A stretch of DNA of 24,164 nt, taken from NCBI GenBank assembly GCA_041910015.1, contig JAYRRR010000066.1, positions 1-24,164 of the forward strand, written 5' to 3'. The translations under genes were made by a program, and so were the position numbers. Position 1 is the stretch's first letter, and each line of letters opens with the position of its first letter. Positions 6,450 to 14,521 of this stretch are shown piece by piece. The DNA is from RPQJ01 sp041910015 (GTDB lineage Bacteria > Pseudomonadota > Gammaproteobacteria > Steroidobacterales > Steroidobacteraceae). The notes beneath the pieces were generated by a model. The model did no database searches, was not told where the DNA came from, and worked only from the letters and a program-made list of their open reading frames with translations.

Positions 6450-7298
6450 ATGAAGCTGATCCACGCCCTGCCGTTGTTCGCCGCCCTCGCGGGCGCCCCG
6501 ACGCTTGCCGCCGACACTGCGGCCACTGCCGACAAGGCACTGCAGGCGGCCGTCGCCGGTGGCTGGCGCTCTGACGACGAGAAGGCGCGCGACCGCTACC
6601 GTCACCCGGTCGAGTCGCTGACGTTCTGGGGCCTGAAGCCCGGCATGACGATCCTCGAGGTGCAACCGGGCGCGGGCTGGTGGACGGACATCCTCGCTCC
6701 GTACGCGAAGCTCACGGGCGGCAAGCTTTATGTGACGGCCGCGGATCTCTCGAATCCGAAGATCAGCGAGGGCAGCCGCAAGGCGCGCGCCGACTTCGAA
6801 GCCCGCTACGCGGCGAAGCCCGCCGTGTTCGGCAAGCTGCAGTACGTCGACTGGGGCCCGGTCTCGCGCAATCTGCCGGCCGCAACCTTCGACTTCATCC
6901 TGACGGCGCGCTCGGTGCACAACTGGATGGAGGACAAGCCAGGCACGGTCGAGGCGACGTTCAGCGAGTTCCACAAGGCGCTGAAGCCGGGCGGCATCCT
7001 TGCCGTCGAGCAGCACCGCGCAAAGCCGACCGGCGGCCCCGAGCAGCCCTCGACGGGCTATGTGTCGGAGAAGTACGTCATCGACCAGGCGCAGAAGGCG
7101 GGCTTCAAGCTCGCCGGCAAGTCCGAGGTCAACGCGAACCCGAAGGACACCAGGGACCATCCGTTCGGCGTCTGGACGCTGCCGCCGTCACTGCGGTCGA
7201 CACCCTACGGCTCCAGGGAAGCGGATCCGGACTTCGACCACAGCAAATACCTGGCGATCGGCGAGTCGGATCGCATGACGCTGAAGTTCGTGAAGTAG
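6450..7298 (+). CDS. Exported SAM-dependent methyltransferase-like protein (COG4798 type)
   Basis: This 282 aa protein begins with a clear signal peptide (MKLIHALPLFAALAGAPTLA, cleavage near residue 20) and continues as a class I methyltransferase fold. Motif I is variant, ILEVQPGAGWWTDILAPY at about residue 68, instead of the usual E-x-G-x-G-x-G. An acidic strand end lies in KLYVTAADLS. A motif-IV-like stretch FDFILTARSVHNWM is followed by the post-motif ALKPGGILAVEQHR. The usual SAM-binding order is kept, but SAM is not known to be available outside the cytoplasm, so enzyme activity is doubtful and the fold may bind something else. ATG 6450 has AAAGGAG at 6435-6441. The next gene begins 72 bp downstream on the same strand. 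The substrate is unknown. Confidence 0.85.
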   Translation: MKLIHALPLFAALAGAPTLAADTAATADKALQAAVAGGWRSDDEKARDRYRHPVESLTFWGLKPGMTILEVQPGAGWWTDILAPYAKLTGGKLYVTAADLSNPKISEGSRKARADFEARYAAKPAVFGKLQYVDWGPVSRNLPAATFDFILTARSVHNWMEDKPGTVEATFSEFHKALKPGGILAVEQHRAKPTGGPEQPSTGYVSEKYVIDQAQKAGFKLAGKSEVNANPKDTRDHPFGVWTLPPSLRSTPYGSREADPDFDHSKYLAIGESDRMTLKFVK

Positions 7299-7370
7299 GC
7301 GCGGCACTCGACGCCGTTCCTGGGCCAGGTCTCTCGAGCCTGTTCGCAGCGTTTCTCCCGAGGTTGCCGC

Positions 7371-9200
7371 ATGCGTTCGATATCCGCTCTGGCCGGTTCC
7401 GTCATCCTCGCCAGCGCGCTCGCGGGCTGCGCGGGTGCCCCGACGTCGGCCGCCACCGCGTCGGCGGTCGCGCCGCCGGCCGCCACGGGCATCGAAGCGC
7501 AGTCGGAGACCGCGAAGCTCCACGCGCTGTTCGACGCCTATTTCGAGGAGTATCTGAAGCAGAACCCGCTCACGGCGACCTCGATCGGCGATCCGCGCTA
7601 CAACGACCGCTACGTCGTCTCGATCGCGCCCGAGGCGATCGCCGCAGAGCAGAAGCTCGCACGCGACTCGCTCGCACGGGTATCGGCGATCGACCGCGCG
7701 CAGCTTGCGCCGCAGGACCAGCTTTCCTACGACGTCTTCAAGTCGGCGCGCGAGCGCGACATCGAGGGTTTCCGCTTCCCGCGCGAGCTGCTCCCGCTGA
7801 ACCAGTTCTACTCGACGCCCAACAGCTTCGCGCAGCTCGGCTCGGGCGACGGCATGCAGCCGTTCGTCACCGTGCAGGACTATGACAACTTCCTGAAGCG
7901 TCTCGACGGCTTCGTGCGCTGGACCGACCAGGCGATCGTGAACATGCGGCTCGGCGTCGAGCGCGGCTACACGCTGCCGAAGATCCTCGCCGAGCGCACG
8001 CTGCCGCAACTGCAGGCGCAGGTCGTTGCGAAGCCCGAGGACTCGCTGTACTGGGGGCCCATCCGCAACCTGCCGGCGGGCTTTTCGGCGGCCGATCGGG
8101 AGCGGCTGACGCAGGCCTACCGCGACGCGATCGTCACGAAGGTCGTGCCCACGTATCGCCGGCTGCACGACTTCATCCGCAACGAGTACCTGCCGCGATG
8201 CCGCACGACGGACGGCCTGCAGGCGCTGCCGGACGGCGCGGCCTGGTACGCCGACAATGTCCGCCGCATCACCACGACCGACTACACGCCGGCGCAGATC
8301 CACGAGGTCGGGCTGCACGAAGTCGAGCGCATCCACGCCGAGATCAAGGCCGTGATGCGGCAGGTCGGCTTCGTGGGCACGCGCGACGAGTTCTTCCGGT
8401 ACCTCAACACCGACCCGCAGTTTTTCTTCGACCGGCGCGAGGACCTGATCGCCGGCTACGTCCGGATCAAACAGCGCGTCGACCCCCAGTTGCCCAGGCT
8501 GTTCGAGACGCTGCCCAAGGCCGACTACGAGATCCGCGCCGTCGAGCCGTTCCGCGAAAAGAGCGCGGCAGGCGGGCAGTACCAGGCGGCGAGCGAGGAC
8601 GGCTCGCGCCCCGGTATCTTCTACGCCAACGCCTACGACCTGCGCGCGCGCCCCAGGTGGGCGATGGAGGCGCTGTCGCTGCACGAAGGCAACCCGGGCC
8701 ACCACTTCCAGATCAGCCTCCAGCGCGAGCAGAAGGGCCTGCCGAAGTTCCGCCGCTTCGGCGGCTATATGGCCTACAGCGAGGGCTGGGGCCTGTATGC
8801 CGAATCGCTCGGGCACGAGCTCGGCCTGTACGTGGACCCGTACCAGTACTTCGGCCGTCTCGAGGCCGAGCTCTGGCGGGCGATCCGGCTGGTCGTCGAC
8901 ACCGGACTGCATTCGCAGGGCTGGACGCGCGAGCAGGTGCTCGAGTACATGGACGCCAACAGCTCGGCCGCCGAGGCACGCCGTGTGTCGGAGGCGGAGC
9001 GCTACATGGCCATCCCCGGCCAGGCGCTCGCGTACAAGATCGGCCAGATGAAGATCAGCGAGCTGCGGGCGCGGGCCGAAAAGGAACTCGGCCCGAAGTT
9101 CGACCTGCGCAGGTTCCACACGGCCGTGCTCGGCGACGGTGCGTTGCCGCTCGACGTGCTCGAGCAGAAGATCGACCGCTGGATCGAGGCGGAGAAGTGA
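7371..9200 (+). CDS. DUF885-family lipoprotein, probable metallohydrolase
   Basis: This 609 aa protein has a type II signal peptide with lipobox L-A-G-C and the lipidated cysteine at residue 20, so it is probably anchored in the envelope. A DUF885 domain fills the rest, starting at LFDAYFEEYLKQNPLTATSI. Family signatures are ALSLHEGNPGHHFQ, with His438-Glu439 and His444-His445 giving a metalloprotease-like HExxxxHH arrangement. Then comes YMAYSEGWGLYAESLG, and a C-terminal PGQALAYKIGQMKISELR. The domain resembles zinc carboxypeptidase-like folds, and peptide hydrolysis is the usual guess; no substrate is established. The start at ATG 7371 has only a weak CGAGG upstream. The stop overlaps the GTG of the next gene (GTGA), indicating translational coupling. 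Confidence 0.92.
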   Translation: MRSISALAGSVILASALAGCAGAPTSAATASAVAPPAATGIEAQSETAKLHALFDAYFEEYLKQNPLTATSIGDPRYNDRYVVSIAPEAIAAEQKLARDSLARVSAIDRAQLAPQDQLSYDVFKSARERDIEGFRFPRELLPLNQFYSTPNSFAQLGSGDGMQPFVTVQDYDNFLKRLDGFVRWTDQAIVNMRLGVERGYTLPKILAERTLPQLQAQVVAKPEDSLYWGPIRNLPAGFSAADRERLTQAYRDAIVTKVVPTYRRLHDFIRNEYLPRCRTTDGLQALPDGAAWYADNVRRITTTDYTPAQIHEVGLHEVERIHAEIKAVMRQVGFVGTRDEFFRYLNTDPQFFFDRREDLIAGYVRIKQRVDPQLPRLFETLPKADYEIRAVEPFREKSAAGGQYQAASEDGSRPGIFYANAYDLRARPRWAMEALSLHEGNPGHHFQISLQREQKGLPKFRRFGGYMAYSEGWGLYAESLGHELGLYVDPYQYFGRLEAELWRAIRLVVDTGLHSQGWTREQVLEYMDANSSAAEARRVSEAERYMAIPGQALAYKIGQMKISELRARAEKELGPKFDLRRFHTAVLGDGALPLDVLEQKIDRWIEAEK

Positions 9201-9868
9201 ATGCCCGCAGGAGCAGCGGTCGCACCGCGCTGATCGCCGGCGCCTCGGGGCTGGTCGGCGGCGAATGCCTGCGGCGGCTGCTCGCGTCGGATGATTACCG
9301 GCATGTCGTCGTCCTGACCCGGCGCGATCTCGGCGCCGCCGTTGCAGGGTCCGCCAGGGCACGGCAGGTGCTCTGCGACTTCAGCAGACTCGATGAGGTC
9401 GCCGGCGAGCTGCGCGCCGATCACGTGTTCTGCGCGCTCGGCACGACGATCCGCAAGGCGGGTTCGCAGACGAAGTTCCGCGAGGTCGATTGCGAATACC
9501 CGCGTCGGCTCGCGGAAATCACGTTGCGCCAGGGTGCGACGCATTTTTCGGTGGTCAGCGCCATGGGTGCGAGCCGCTCGTCGCCGTTCTTCTATTCGCG
9601 GGTCAAGGGCGAACTCGAGGAGGCACTGCGCGCCATGGCCTGGCCGGGCCTGTGCATCCTGCGCCCGTCGGTGATCGCGGGCGATCGCGCGGAGCCACGG
9701 CCGCTCGAGCAGCTCGTCGAAAGGGCACTGCGCTTCGCGCCCGCGAACTGGCGACCGGTGCAGGCCCGCGACATCGCGGCCGCGATGGTGCAGACCGCGC
9801 TGCGCGAACCGGCGGGGGTGACCGTCATCGAGTCGGGGTACATCGCCGGCGCTCATCGCGCTCGCTGA
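9197..9868 (+). CDS. NAD(P)-binding Rossmann-fold protein (atypical SDR, HTATIP2/TIP30-like)
   Basis: This 223 aa protein starts at a GTG overlapping the DUF885 stop (GTGA), with GAGG seven bases upstream. The dinucleotide motif ALIAGASGLVGGECLRRLL is near the N-terminus. HVFCALGTTIRKAGSQTKF and VVSAMGASRSSPFFYSRVKG give the Ser-Y-x-x-x-K arrangement of extended and atypical short-chain dehydrogenases (YSRVKG holds Tyr and Lys). CILRPSVIAGDR is the post-catalytic strand. These features fit the TIP30/YwnB-like atypical SDRs; such proteins may be reductases or redox sensors. It is a soluble cytoplasmic partner coupled to an exported protein, which is an odd pairing without a clear functional link. 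Confidence 0.88.
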   Translation: MNARRSSGRTALIAGASGLVGGECLRRLLASDDYRHVVVLTRRDLGAAVAGSARARQVLCDFSRLDEVAGELRADHVFCALGTTIRKAGSQTKFREVDCEYPRRLAEITLRQGATHFSVVSAMGASRSSPFFYSRVKGELEEALRAMAWPGLCILRPSVIAGDRAEPRPLEQLVERALRFAPANWRPVQARDIAAAMVQTALREPAGVTVIESGYIAGAHRAR

Positions 9869-9961
9869 ATCCACCTGCGGCATGCCGGCGGCTCGCGTCG
9901 TGTGCTGCGCCGCCGCGCGCATGACGCGACCCGCGTAGACCGGTGACAAGCCTGCCCGGGT

Positions 9962-11683
9962 TTACGCTCTCCCGCCGGGCGCTGCGGCGGCGGTCGTCTC
10001 GGCGGCGGCCGGCGCGGTCTGCGCTGGCGCCGCGTACCACTGTTCGGGCGGCACGAGCTTGGGAGCGGCCGGGTCGGCTTCGTAGTTGGGCGACATGATC
10101 TGCACGCCGTGCTCGTTGAACACGTCCTGGATGTGGCCGTGCAGCTCGTCGAGCACCGACACCTTGGTCCGCGGATCGGCAACGCAGACCAGCAGCGTGT
10201 ATTCGACGTAGAAGTCGTGCAGGGCAGTCTGGCTCACGCGAGGTGCGGGCTCGCGCAAGACGCCGTGGGTGCGGGCAGCGGCGATCTGCAGCATGGCCTG
10301 GACCTGCCGCCAGGGGGTGTCGTAGCCGATCGTCACGGACGTCGGCAGGCGGACCCCGCCGTGCTCGGCCGCGAGCCGGGTGAAGTTGCGCGTCACGCTG
10401 CTCGCGATGACGGCGTTGGGGATGTTGACTTCGACGTGGCGGAGCGTCTGGATCCGCGTCGTCAGGAAGCCCACGGCGGTGACCGTGCCCTCGTTCTCGC
10501 CGATCTGCACAAAATCACCGGGCCGCAGCGCCCGCGTGTACATCAGCATCAGGCCGCTCACGGCCTGGTTCACGACACCCGACGCACCGATCGACACCAT
10601 CAGGCCGACGAACACGCCGATCCCCTTGAACGCCTCGCTGTCGCTGCCGGGCAAGTACGGGTAGGCGGCCACCAGCGCGAACAGCCAGATGACGGCGATC
10701 AGCAGCCTGCCGGTCGGCTTGGCCGTTGAATCGTCGATCCAGGCGATCTGCAGGCGGCCACTGTGCACGCCGTCGAAGAAGACCCGCACGAGCCGGACGA
10801 TGAAGCGCGTGATGACGAAGATCAGCGCCACGAAGAACAGGTCCGGGACCGCGCCGAGCGCGGCACGCCCGAACCCGCCGAGCGCGCGCAGAAGATCCTG
10901 CAGCAGCGTTTCGCCCCACGGCCGCGTGTACGGGAAAAACTGCAGGACCAGAGCCGCCCATTCGTACATGCACAGCACGGCCAGGGCCCAGGCCAGCAGC
11001 CTGAGAGGCAGGACGAGCAGCTCGACGACGGCGCCGTGACCGGCGATCTCCTGACCCCACGCCGGCCCCATCGATGCGGATCTGCGCTGCAGGAAGCCGC
11101 GAGCGCGCCGTGCCAGCCTGCCGTACCCCAGGCTGATCAGCCACAATGCGACCGCCAGCATGGCCGTTGCGACGACGGCCTTGCCGGCGGCGGCAAGCAG
11201 CGCCTGCGTGTCGCGCCCTTCGCGCAGTTCGTGCAGCGCGATCGTCAGGTTGCGCACCGCCCCGTCAGCAACCTGCTCCGGGCTCTGCGCGGCTTCGCGG
11301 TCGGCATCGTCCGGCAGTACGCGCACCAGCAACTGGTCGTCGACCATGACGGCGATCGCGTCGCCCACGAGCCGCCGGGTGACCACCTGCGGGCCGCCGC
11401 GCTCGAGCAACACGGCGAGACGCTCCTCGACGCCGCGCTTGCGGTCGGCGGGGTCGGCGCCGAATTCGTTCGTGGCGCGCAGGGTGAGAATGTGGCGGTT
11501 GCCGATACTGACCACGGCCGCAGGCGCACCGGAGGGCGGCATTCGCGCGGTTGCGGCGGCCTGCGATGCCGTCTGTTCTTCCGCAATCGCCGGCGTCGCG
11601 CAGACCAGACTCGCGGCGAGAAACATTGCTGCCAGGCGCATGTGCGCGGTAAGCATGCGGGCGCCCCCAGCAGCATCGTTCAC
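9962..11683 (-). CDS. MscS-family mechanosensitive ion channel with exported N-terminal region
   Basis: This protein is about 573 aa. After a signal peptide (MRLAAMFLAASLVCATPAIA) comes a periplasmic stretch of about 120 residues and then at least four membrane segments (AVVATAMLAVALWLISLG; VLPLRLLAWALAVLCMY; LFFVALIFVITRFIVRLV; GRLLIAVIWLFALVAAYPYL). The MscS pore helix and beta-domain follow: GVFVGLMVSIGASGVVNQ, MLMYTRALRPGDFVQI, GTVTAVGFLTTRIQTL, EVNIPNAVI and the SVTRNFTR region. The tail is Ala/Pro-rich. Such channels release solutes on osmotic downshock. For the start I prefer GTG at 11681-11683, which has AAGGGAG seven bases upstream; ATG at 11654-11656 or 11639-11641 are alternatives. 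The longer open frame to 12064 is antisense to DUF481. It is divergent from the DUF481 gene. Confidence 0.92.
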   Translation of the reverse strand: MNDAAGGARMLTAHMRLAAMFLAASLVCATPAIAEEQTASQAAATARMPPSGAPAAVVSIGNRHILTLRATNEFGADPADRKRGVEERLAVLLERGGPQVVTRRLVGDAIAVMVDDQLLVRVLPDDADREAAQSPEQVADGAVRNLTIALHELREGRDTQALLAAAGKAVVATAMLAVALWLISLGYGRLARRARGFLQRRSASMGPAWGQEIAGHGAVVELLVLPLRLLAWALAVLCMYEWAALVLQFFPYTRPWGETLLQDLLRALGGFGRAALGAVPDLFFVALIFVITRFIVRLVRVFFDGVHSGRLQIAWIDDSTAKPTGRLLIAVIWLFALVAAYPYLPGSDSEAFKGIGVFVGLMVSIGASGVVNQAVSGLMLMYTRALRPGDFVQIGENEGTVTAVGFLTTRIQTLRHVEVNIPNAVIASSVTRNFTRLAAEHGGVRLPTSVTIGYDTPWRQVQAMLQIAAARTHGVLREPAPRVSQTALHDFYVEYTLLVCVADPRTKVSVLDELHGHIQDVFNEHGVQIMSPNYEADPAAPKLVPPEQWYAAPAQTAPAAAETTAAAAPGGRA

Positions 11684-11858
11684 GTGCAGACTCCCTTCGT
11701 GCCGTCGGCACGGTGGCTGGCGACCGCCGGTGTCGCCGCGGCGATCCAGTATCTCCCACCGGGGCGGGAGAATGAAGCTCAGGCGCATCCGTGGGCTCGG
11801 CGGCCAGTGCGCCGCGCCGCGAAGCACTAAGATGCGCAGCAGGAATGGGGAGGCCCGC
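11684..11858. promoter_or_regulatory. Divergent promoter region MscS / DUF481 with an inverted repeat
   Basis: This 175-bp region has no gene. TCTCCC (11752-11757) and GGGAGA (11766-11771) form a 6-bp inverted repeat around a GC-rich 8-base centre, roughly midway between the two starts. It could act as an operator for both genes or as a leader hairpin. I cannot pick out a convincing -35/-10 pair. Confidence 0.4.
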
Positions 11859-12929
11859 ATGCTGTTGCCACAATCCGCGGTCCGGGTGCGCTGCCGTGTC
11901 CTTGCAGCCTGCGTCATCGCGGCAGGCGTCGTGCTGCACGTCGCACCGGCCGCGGCAGCGCCGAAGACCGACGTCGTGACGCTGGTCAACGGCGACCGGA
12001 TCACCGGCGAGATCAAGGGGCTCGAGCACAACCAGCTGCGCTTCAGCACGGACCATCTGGGCACGATCTACGTCGAGTGGGACAAGATCGAGCAGCTCGT
12101 ATCGGACCAGTACCTGCTGCTCGAGCGGTCGGACGGCACGCGTTATTACGGGCAACTGGTCGCCGGTGCCCGCGACGCGGAACTGCTCGTGCGGCGCGAT
12201 TCGCAGGGTCGCGCCGAGGACGTGGCGATGGCGTCGATCGTGCGCGCCGAGCCGATCATCGGTGGCGACCTCATCGACCGGCTCGACGGCTACGTGAGCG
12301 CGGGTTTCGACGCGGCCAAGGCGAACGACCGCCGCAGCCTGGACTTCGCCGTGGGCCTGTCCTCGCGCACGCGTATCCGCGAGTGGACGATCGACGGCTC
12401 GGCCAATCTGACGGACGACGGCGCGGACGACACGAGCGAACGCTACGAGCTGCAGGGTGCCTGGCGCCGTTTCTGGCGCAACCGGGACTTCTGGCAGGGC
12501 TTCGGGGGCCTGGAGCGCAACACGGAACTCGACCTGAACCTGCGAACGCTGCTCGGCGCGGGCTACGGCCGCTATTTTGTGCAGAGCAACTCGGCGGAGT
12601 GGGTGAGCGGTGCCGGTCTCGCTTATACGCACGAGAACTACGCCGGCGGCGAGACCCTCGACAGCGTCGAAGCCGTGCTGGTGACGGCGTTCTCGATCTT
12701 CCGCCACGACTTTCCGGAGACGGACATCGGCGGTTCGCTCGCGGTCCTGCCGAGCCTCACCGAGTCGGGCCGCGTCCGCGCCGAAGCCGACCTGCGCGCG
12801 AAGTACGAGTTTGTCGACGACCTGTATTTCGAGCTCAAGCTGTACGGCAGCTATGACAGCGCACCCCCGCTCGAGAGCGCCGAGCAGAGCGACTACGGCA
12901 TCGTGACCTCGCTCGGTTACTCGTTTTGA
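11859..12929 (+). CDS. DUF481-family outer-membrane protein
   Basis: This 356 aa protein starts at ATG 11859, five bases after a strong GGGGAGG. The signal peptide covers about residues 1-34 (VLAACVIAAGVVLHVAPAAA). A small N-terminal beta-domain follows (DVVTLVNGDRITGEIKGL, DHLGTIYVEWDKIEQL), typical of proteins that carry a YdgA/SH3-like module before the barrel. DUF481 antiparallel strands fill the rest (YVSAGFDAAKAN, RSLDFAVGLSSRTR, REWTIDGSANLTDDG, YFVQSNSAEWVSGAGLAYTH, DDLYFELKLYGSYDS). It ends in a C-terminal aromatic residue (GYSF), as expected for Bam-dependent barrels. The family is widespread in Gram-negative bacteria and has no firm function; some members are salt-stress induced. 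Confidence 0.9.
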   Translation: MLLPQSAVRVRCRVLAACVIAAGVVLHVAPAAAAPKTDVVTLVNGDRITGEIKGLEHNQLRFSTDHLGTIYVEWDKIEQLVSDQYLLLERSDGTRYYGQLVAGARDAELLVRRDSQGRAEDVAMASIVRAEPIIGGDLIDRLDGYVSAGFDAAKANDRRSLDFAVGLSSRTRIREWTIDGSANLTDDGADDTSERYELQGAWRRFWRNRDFWQGFGGLERNTELDLNLRTLLGAGYGRYFVQSNSAEWVSGAGLAYTHENYAGGETLDSVEAVLVTAFSIFRHDFPETDIGGSLAVLPSLTESGRVRAEADLRAKYEFVDDLYFELKLYGSYDSAPPLESAEQSDYGIVTSLGYSF

Positions 12930-12986
12930 CGGCAGATCCACACCGGCACGGAGGCGGCGCCGAGGGAATGTGACCGTCGACGGGCG

Positions 12987-13673
12987 TCAGCCGCCGAGCA
13001 ACTTCCGGCGCGACATGGCCGGTGCGGGCTTCGGTTCCGCCGGCTGGTCAAACGTATCGGGCTCGAACAGCGCGCCGGCGGCTGCCAGAGCCGCGACCTG
13101 CGCTGCTTCGTGATCGCTGAAGTCCTGCATCGGCGAGAACAGCGAGCAGGTCGCGATCAGCCCGTTGTCGCCGGCTTCGCTGACGACGAAGTCGTACTGG
13201 CCCGAAGGAAACGCCAGTCGCGTCACTTCCCCGGGGCGCCACGTGCCGAGATCCTGCGGCGCAGGCAGCACCGTGAGGTTCATGAACCAGGGCGTCACGA
13301 TGACGCCGACCGGGCGACCGAGATGCTCGCGGAAGCCGACGCCTTCGACGGCCAGCGTCGGGTTGTAGATCGGCATGCCCATCATGTGCATCGCGGCGTG
13401 CCGGTAGTAGTTGACGAGCCGCGTGACCGGGTCGAGCGGCCGCGCGTCGCCGAGTGCGCTGCCGATCACCAGGAACTTGTTCTTGTCGGCGTCGCAGTTC
13501 GGGCAGCGCCAGGTGTCGGGCAGCCGCGCGAACGGCGTGCCGGGCGCCACCTGGCCCAGGTCGTCGCCGGCCACCGGGTCGTAGATCCACCAGCAGATGC
13601 CGCACTCGAGACGCGCGTCGTCGTCGAGCTTCGACGCGTCGCCGAGGTAGCTGCCCTCGAAGCGTGAATTCAT
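12987..13673 (-). CDS. hupJ: Rubredoxin-HybE fusion, [NiFe]-hydrogenase assembly factor (HoxR+HoxT / HupI+HupJ)
   Basis: This 228 aa protein has two domains. Residues 22-66 are a rubredoxin: C-G-I-C (Cys24, Cys27) and C-P-N-C (Cys57, Cys60) around WWIYDPVAGDDLGQVAPGTP, able to hold one Fe atom. Residues 75 to about 205 are a HybE/HupJ chaperone domain (RLVNYYRHAAMHMMGMPIYN, VEGVGFREHLGRPVGVIVTP, WFMNLTVLP, FSPMQDFSDHEAAQVAALAA). HybE-type proteins escort the small-subunit precursor until its Fe-S clusters are in place. HoxR-type rubredoxins are needed to build or protect clusters of O2-tolerant hydrogenases under air. The tail ends MSRRKLLGG, which resembles a twin-arginine motif. ATG 13671-13673 overlaps the hupH stop by 4 bp. 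The in-frame extension to 14129 is antisense-like and rejected. Confidence 0.93.
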   Translation of the reverse strand: MNSRFEGSYLGDASKLDDDARLECGICWWIYDPVAGDDLGQVAPGTPFARLPDTWRCPNCDADKNKFLVIGSALGDARPLDPVTRLVNYYRHAAMHMMGMPIYNPTLAVEGVGFREHLGRPVGVIVTPWFMNLTVLPAPQDLGTWRPGEVTRLAFPSGQYDFVVSEAGDNGLIATCSLFSPMQDFSDHEAAQVAALAAAGALFEPDTFDQPAEPKPAPAMSRRKLLGG

Positions 13674-14521
13674 GCCGAATACGCGCCGAGGATCTCGGCG
13701 AGACGGGCCGCCGAGTCCTCGAAGTCCTCGCGCGCCGCGAGCACCGCCGTCGGTACGTCGCCAACCTCGAGCGTGTCGAGGATGACCGCGTTCATCGAGT
13801 TGAGATACTGCACGGCCCAGACGTGCCGCAGCCCGGTCGCGAACACGCGGCAACTGCCATAGCCCTCCGAGCGGATGACCATGGGCACCTGGCCGAGCAC
13901 CGTCGTGAGCACGTCGGCGTCGACGTCGGTGAGCGGCAGCAGCGTGAAGTTGACGACGTGGTTGATCTCGCCGGGCCGCCAGGTCCGCGCGCGTTCGTGC
14001 AGCTCGGCGATCAGCGCGGGCGCATTCATCGCGCCTCGCGGCCACTGCCCGGGGATGTCCACGCGTTCCCGTGAGAATCGGTCGGCCGCCTGCACGACCG
14101 CCTGCGGCACGGTCGCGACCTCGAGCCATTCCGTCCGCCGGTCATCGGCCTCGTGTGCCTCGACGCGCCAGAGGCCCGTGAGGACGGTCTCCTGTACCCG
14201 CCAATGCGCGCCGCCGCCGACGTCTGCGGTCACGTCACCTTCGCCGAGCAGGTCGAGCACGACCGCACGATCATCTGCCGACAGCGACTGCAGGGCGATG
14301 CGCTCGGACGCGGCAGGTGCTGCGCCGAACCGGCGCAGCGACGCGAGCACCTCCGCGAGCACCGCGCTCGCCGCCGGCGTGAGCGAGTCCGCGGCCTGGA
14401 TCTGCCGTCTCGGGCGCACGAGGCCGGCGGGCATGCCGAGCAGGCTGGGTTGCCCGTCCGGCGGCGTGGCGTCCGTGCGGCCGGACAGCCGTGCATGCCA
14501 GGTCAGGACGTGCTCGGTCAT
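13670..14521 (-). CDS. hupH: Hydrogenase expression/formation protein, HyaF/HupH/HoxQ family
   Basis: This 283 aa protein matches the HupH/HyaF pattern in two regions. The N-terminal half has VLAEVLASLRRF, LSADDRAVVLDLLGEGDV and VQETVLTGLWRV. The C-terminal half has VNFTLLPLTDVDADVL, VLGQVPMVIRSEGYGSCR, HVWAVQYLNSMNAVILDT and LEVGDVPTAVLAAREDF. HyaF/HoxQ acts in the cytoplasm with HyaE/HoxO on the small-subunit precursor before Tat export, and is required mainly in O2-tolerant systems. It overlaps hupG upstream and the rubredoxin-HybE gene downstream by ATGA, so the three are translated as a coupled block. Confidence 0.95.
   Translation of the reverse strand: MTEHVLTWHARLSGRTDATPPDGQPSLLGMPAGLVRPRRQIQAADSLTPAASAVLAEVLASLRRFGAAPAASERIALQSLSADDRAVVLDLLGEGDVTADVGGGAHWRVQETVLTGLWRVEAHEADDRRTEWLEVATVPQAVVQAADRFSRERVDIPGQWPRGAMNAPALIAELHERARTWRPGEINHVVNFTLLPLTDVDADVLTTVLGQVPMVIRSEGYGSCRVFATGLRHVWAVQYLNSMNAVILDTLEVGDVPTAVLAAREDFEDSAARLAEILGAYSA

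Noticed and set aside
7188..9362. Minus-strand open frame of 724 codons
   Set aside because: Antisense of the DUF885 gene; no signal peptide or motifs of its own.
12987..14129. N-terminal extension of the rubredoxin-HybE protein to 380 aa
   Set aside because: The extension is hupH read in another frame; the ATG at 13671-13673 gives a normal rubredoxin N-terminus and an ATGA overlap.
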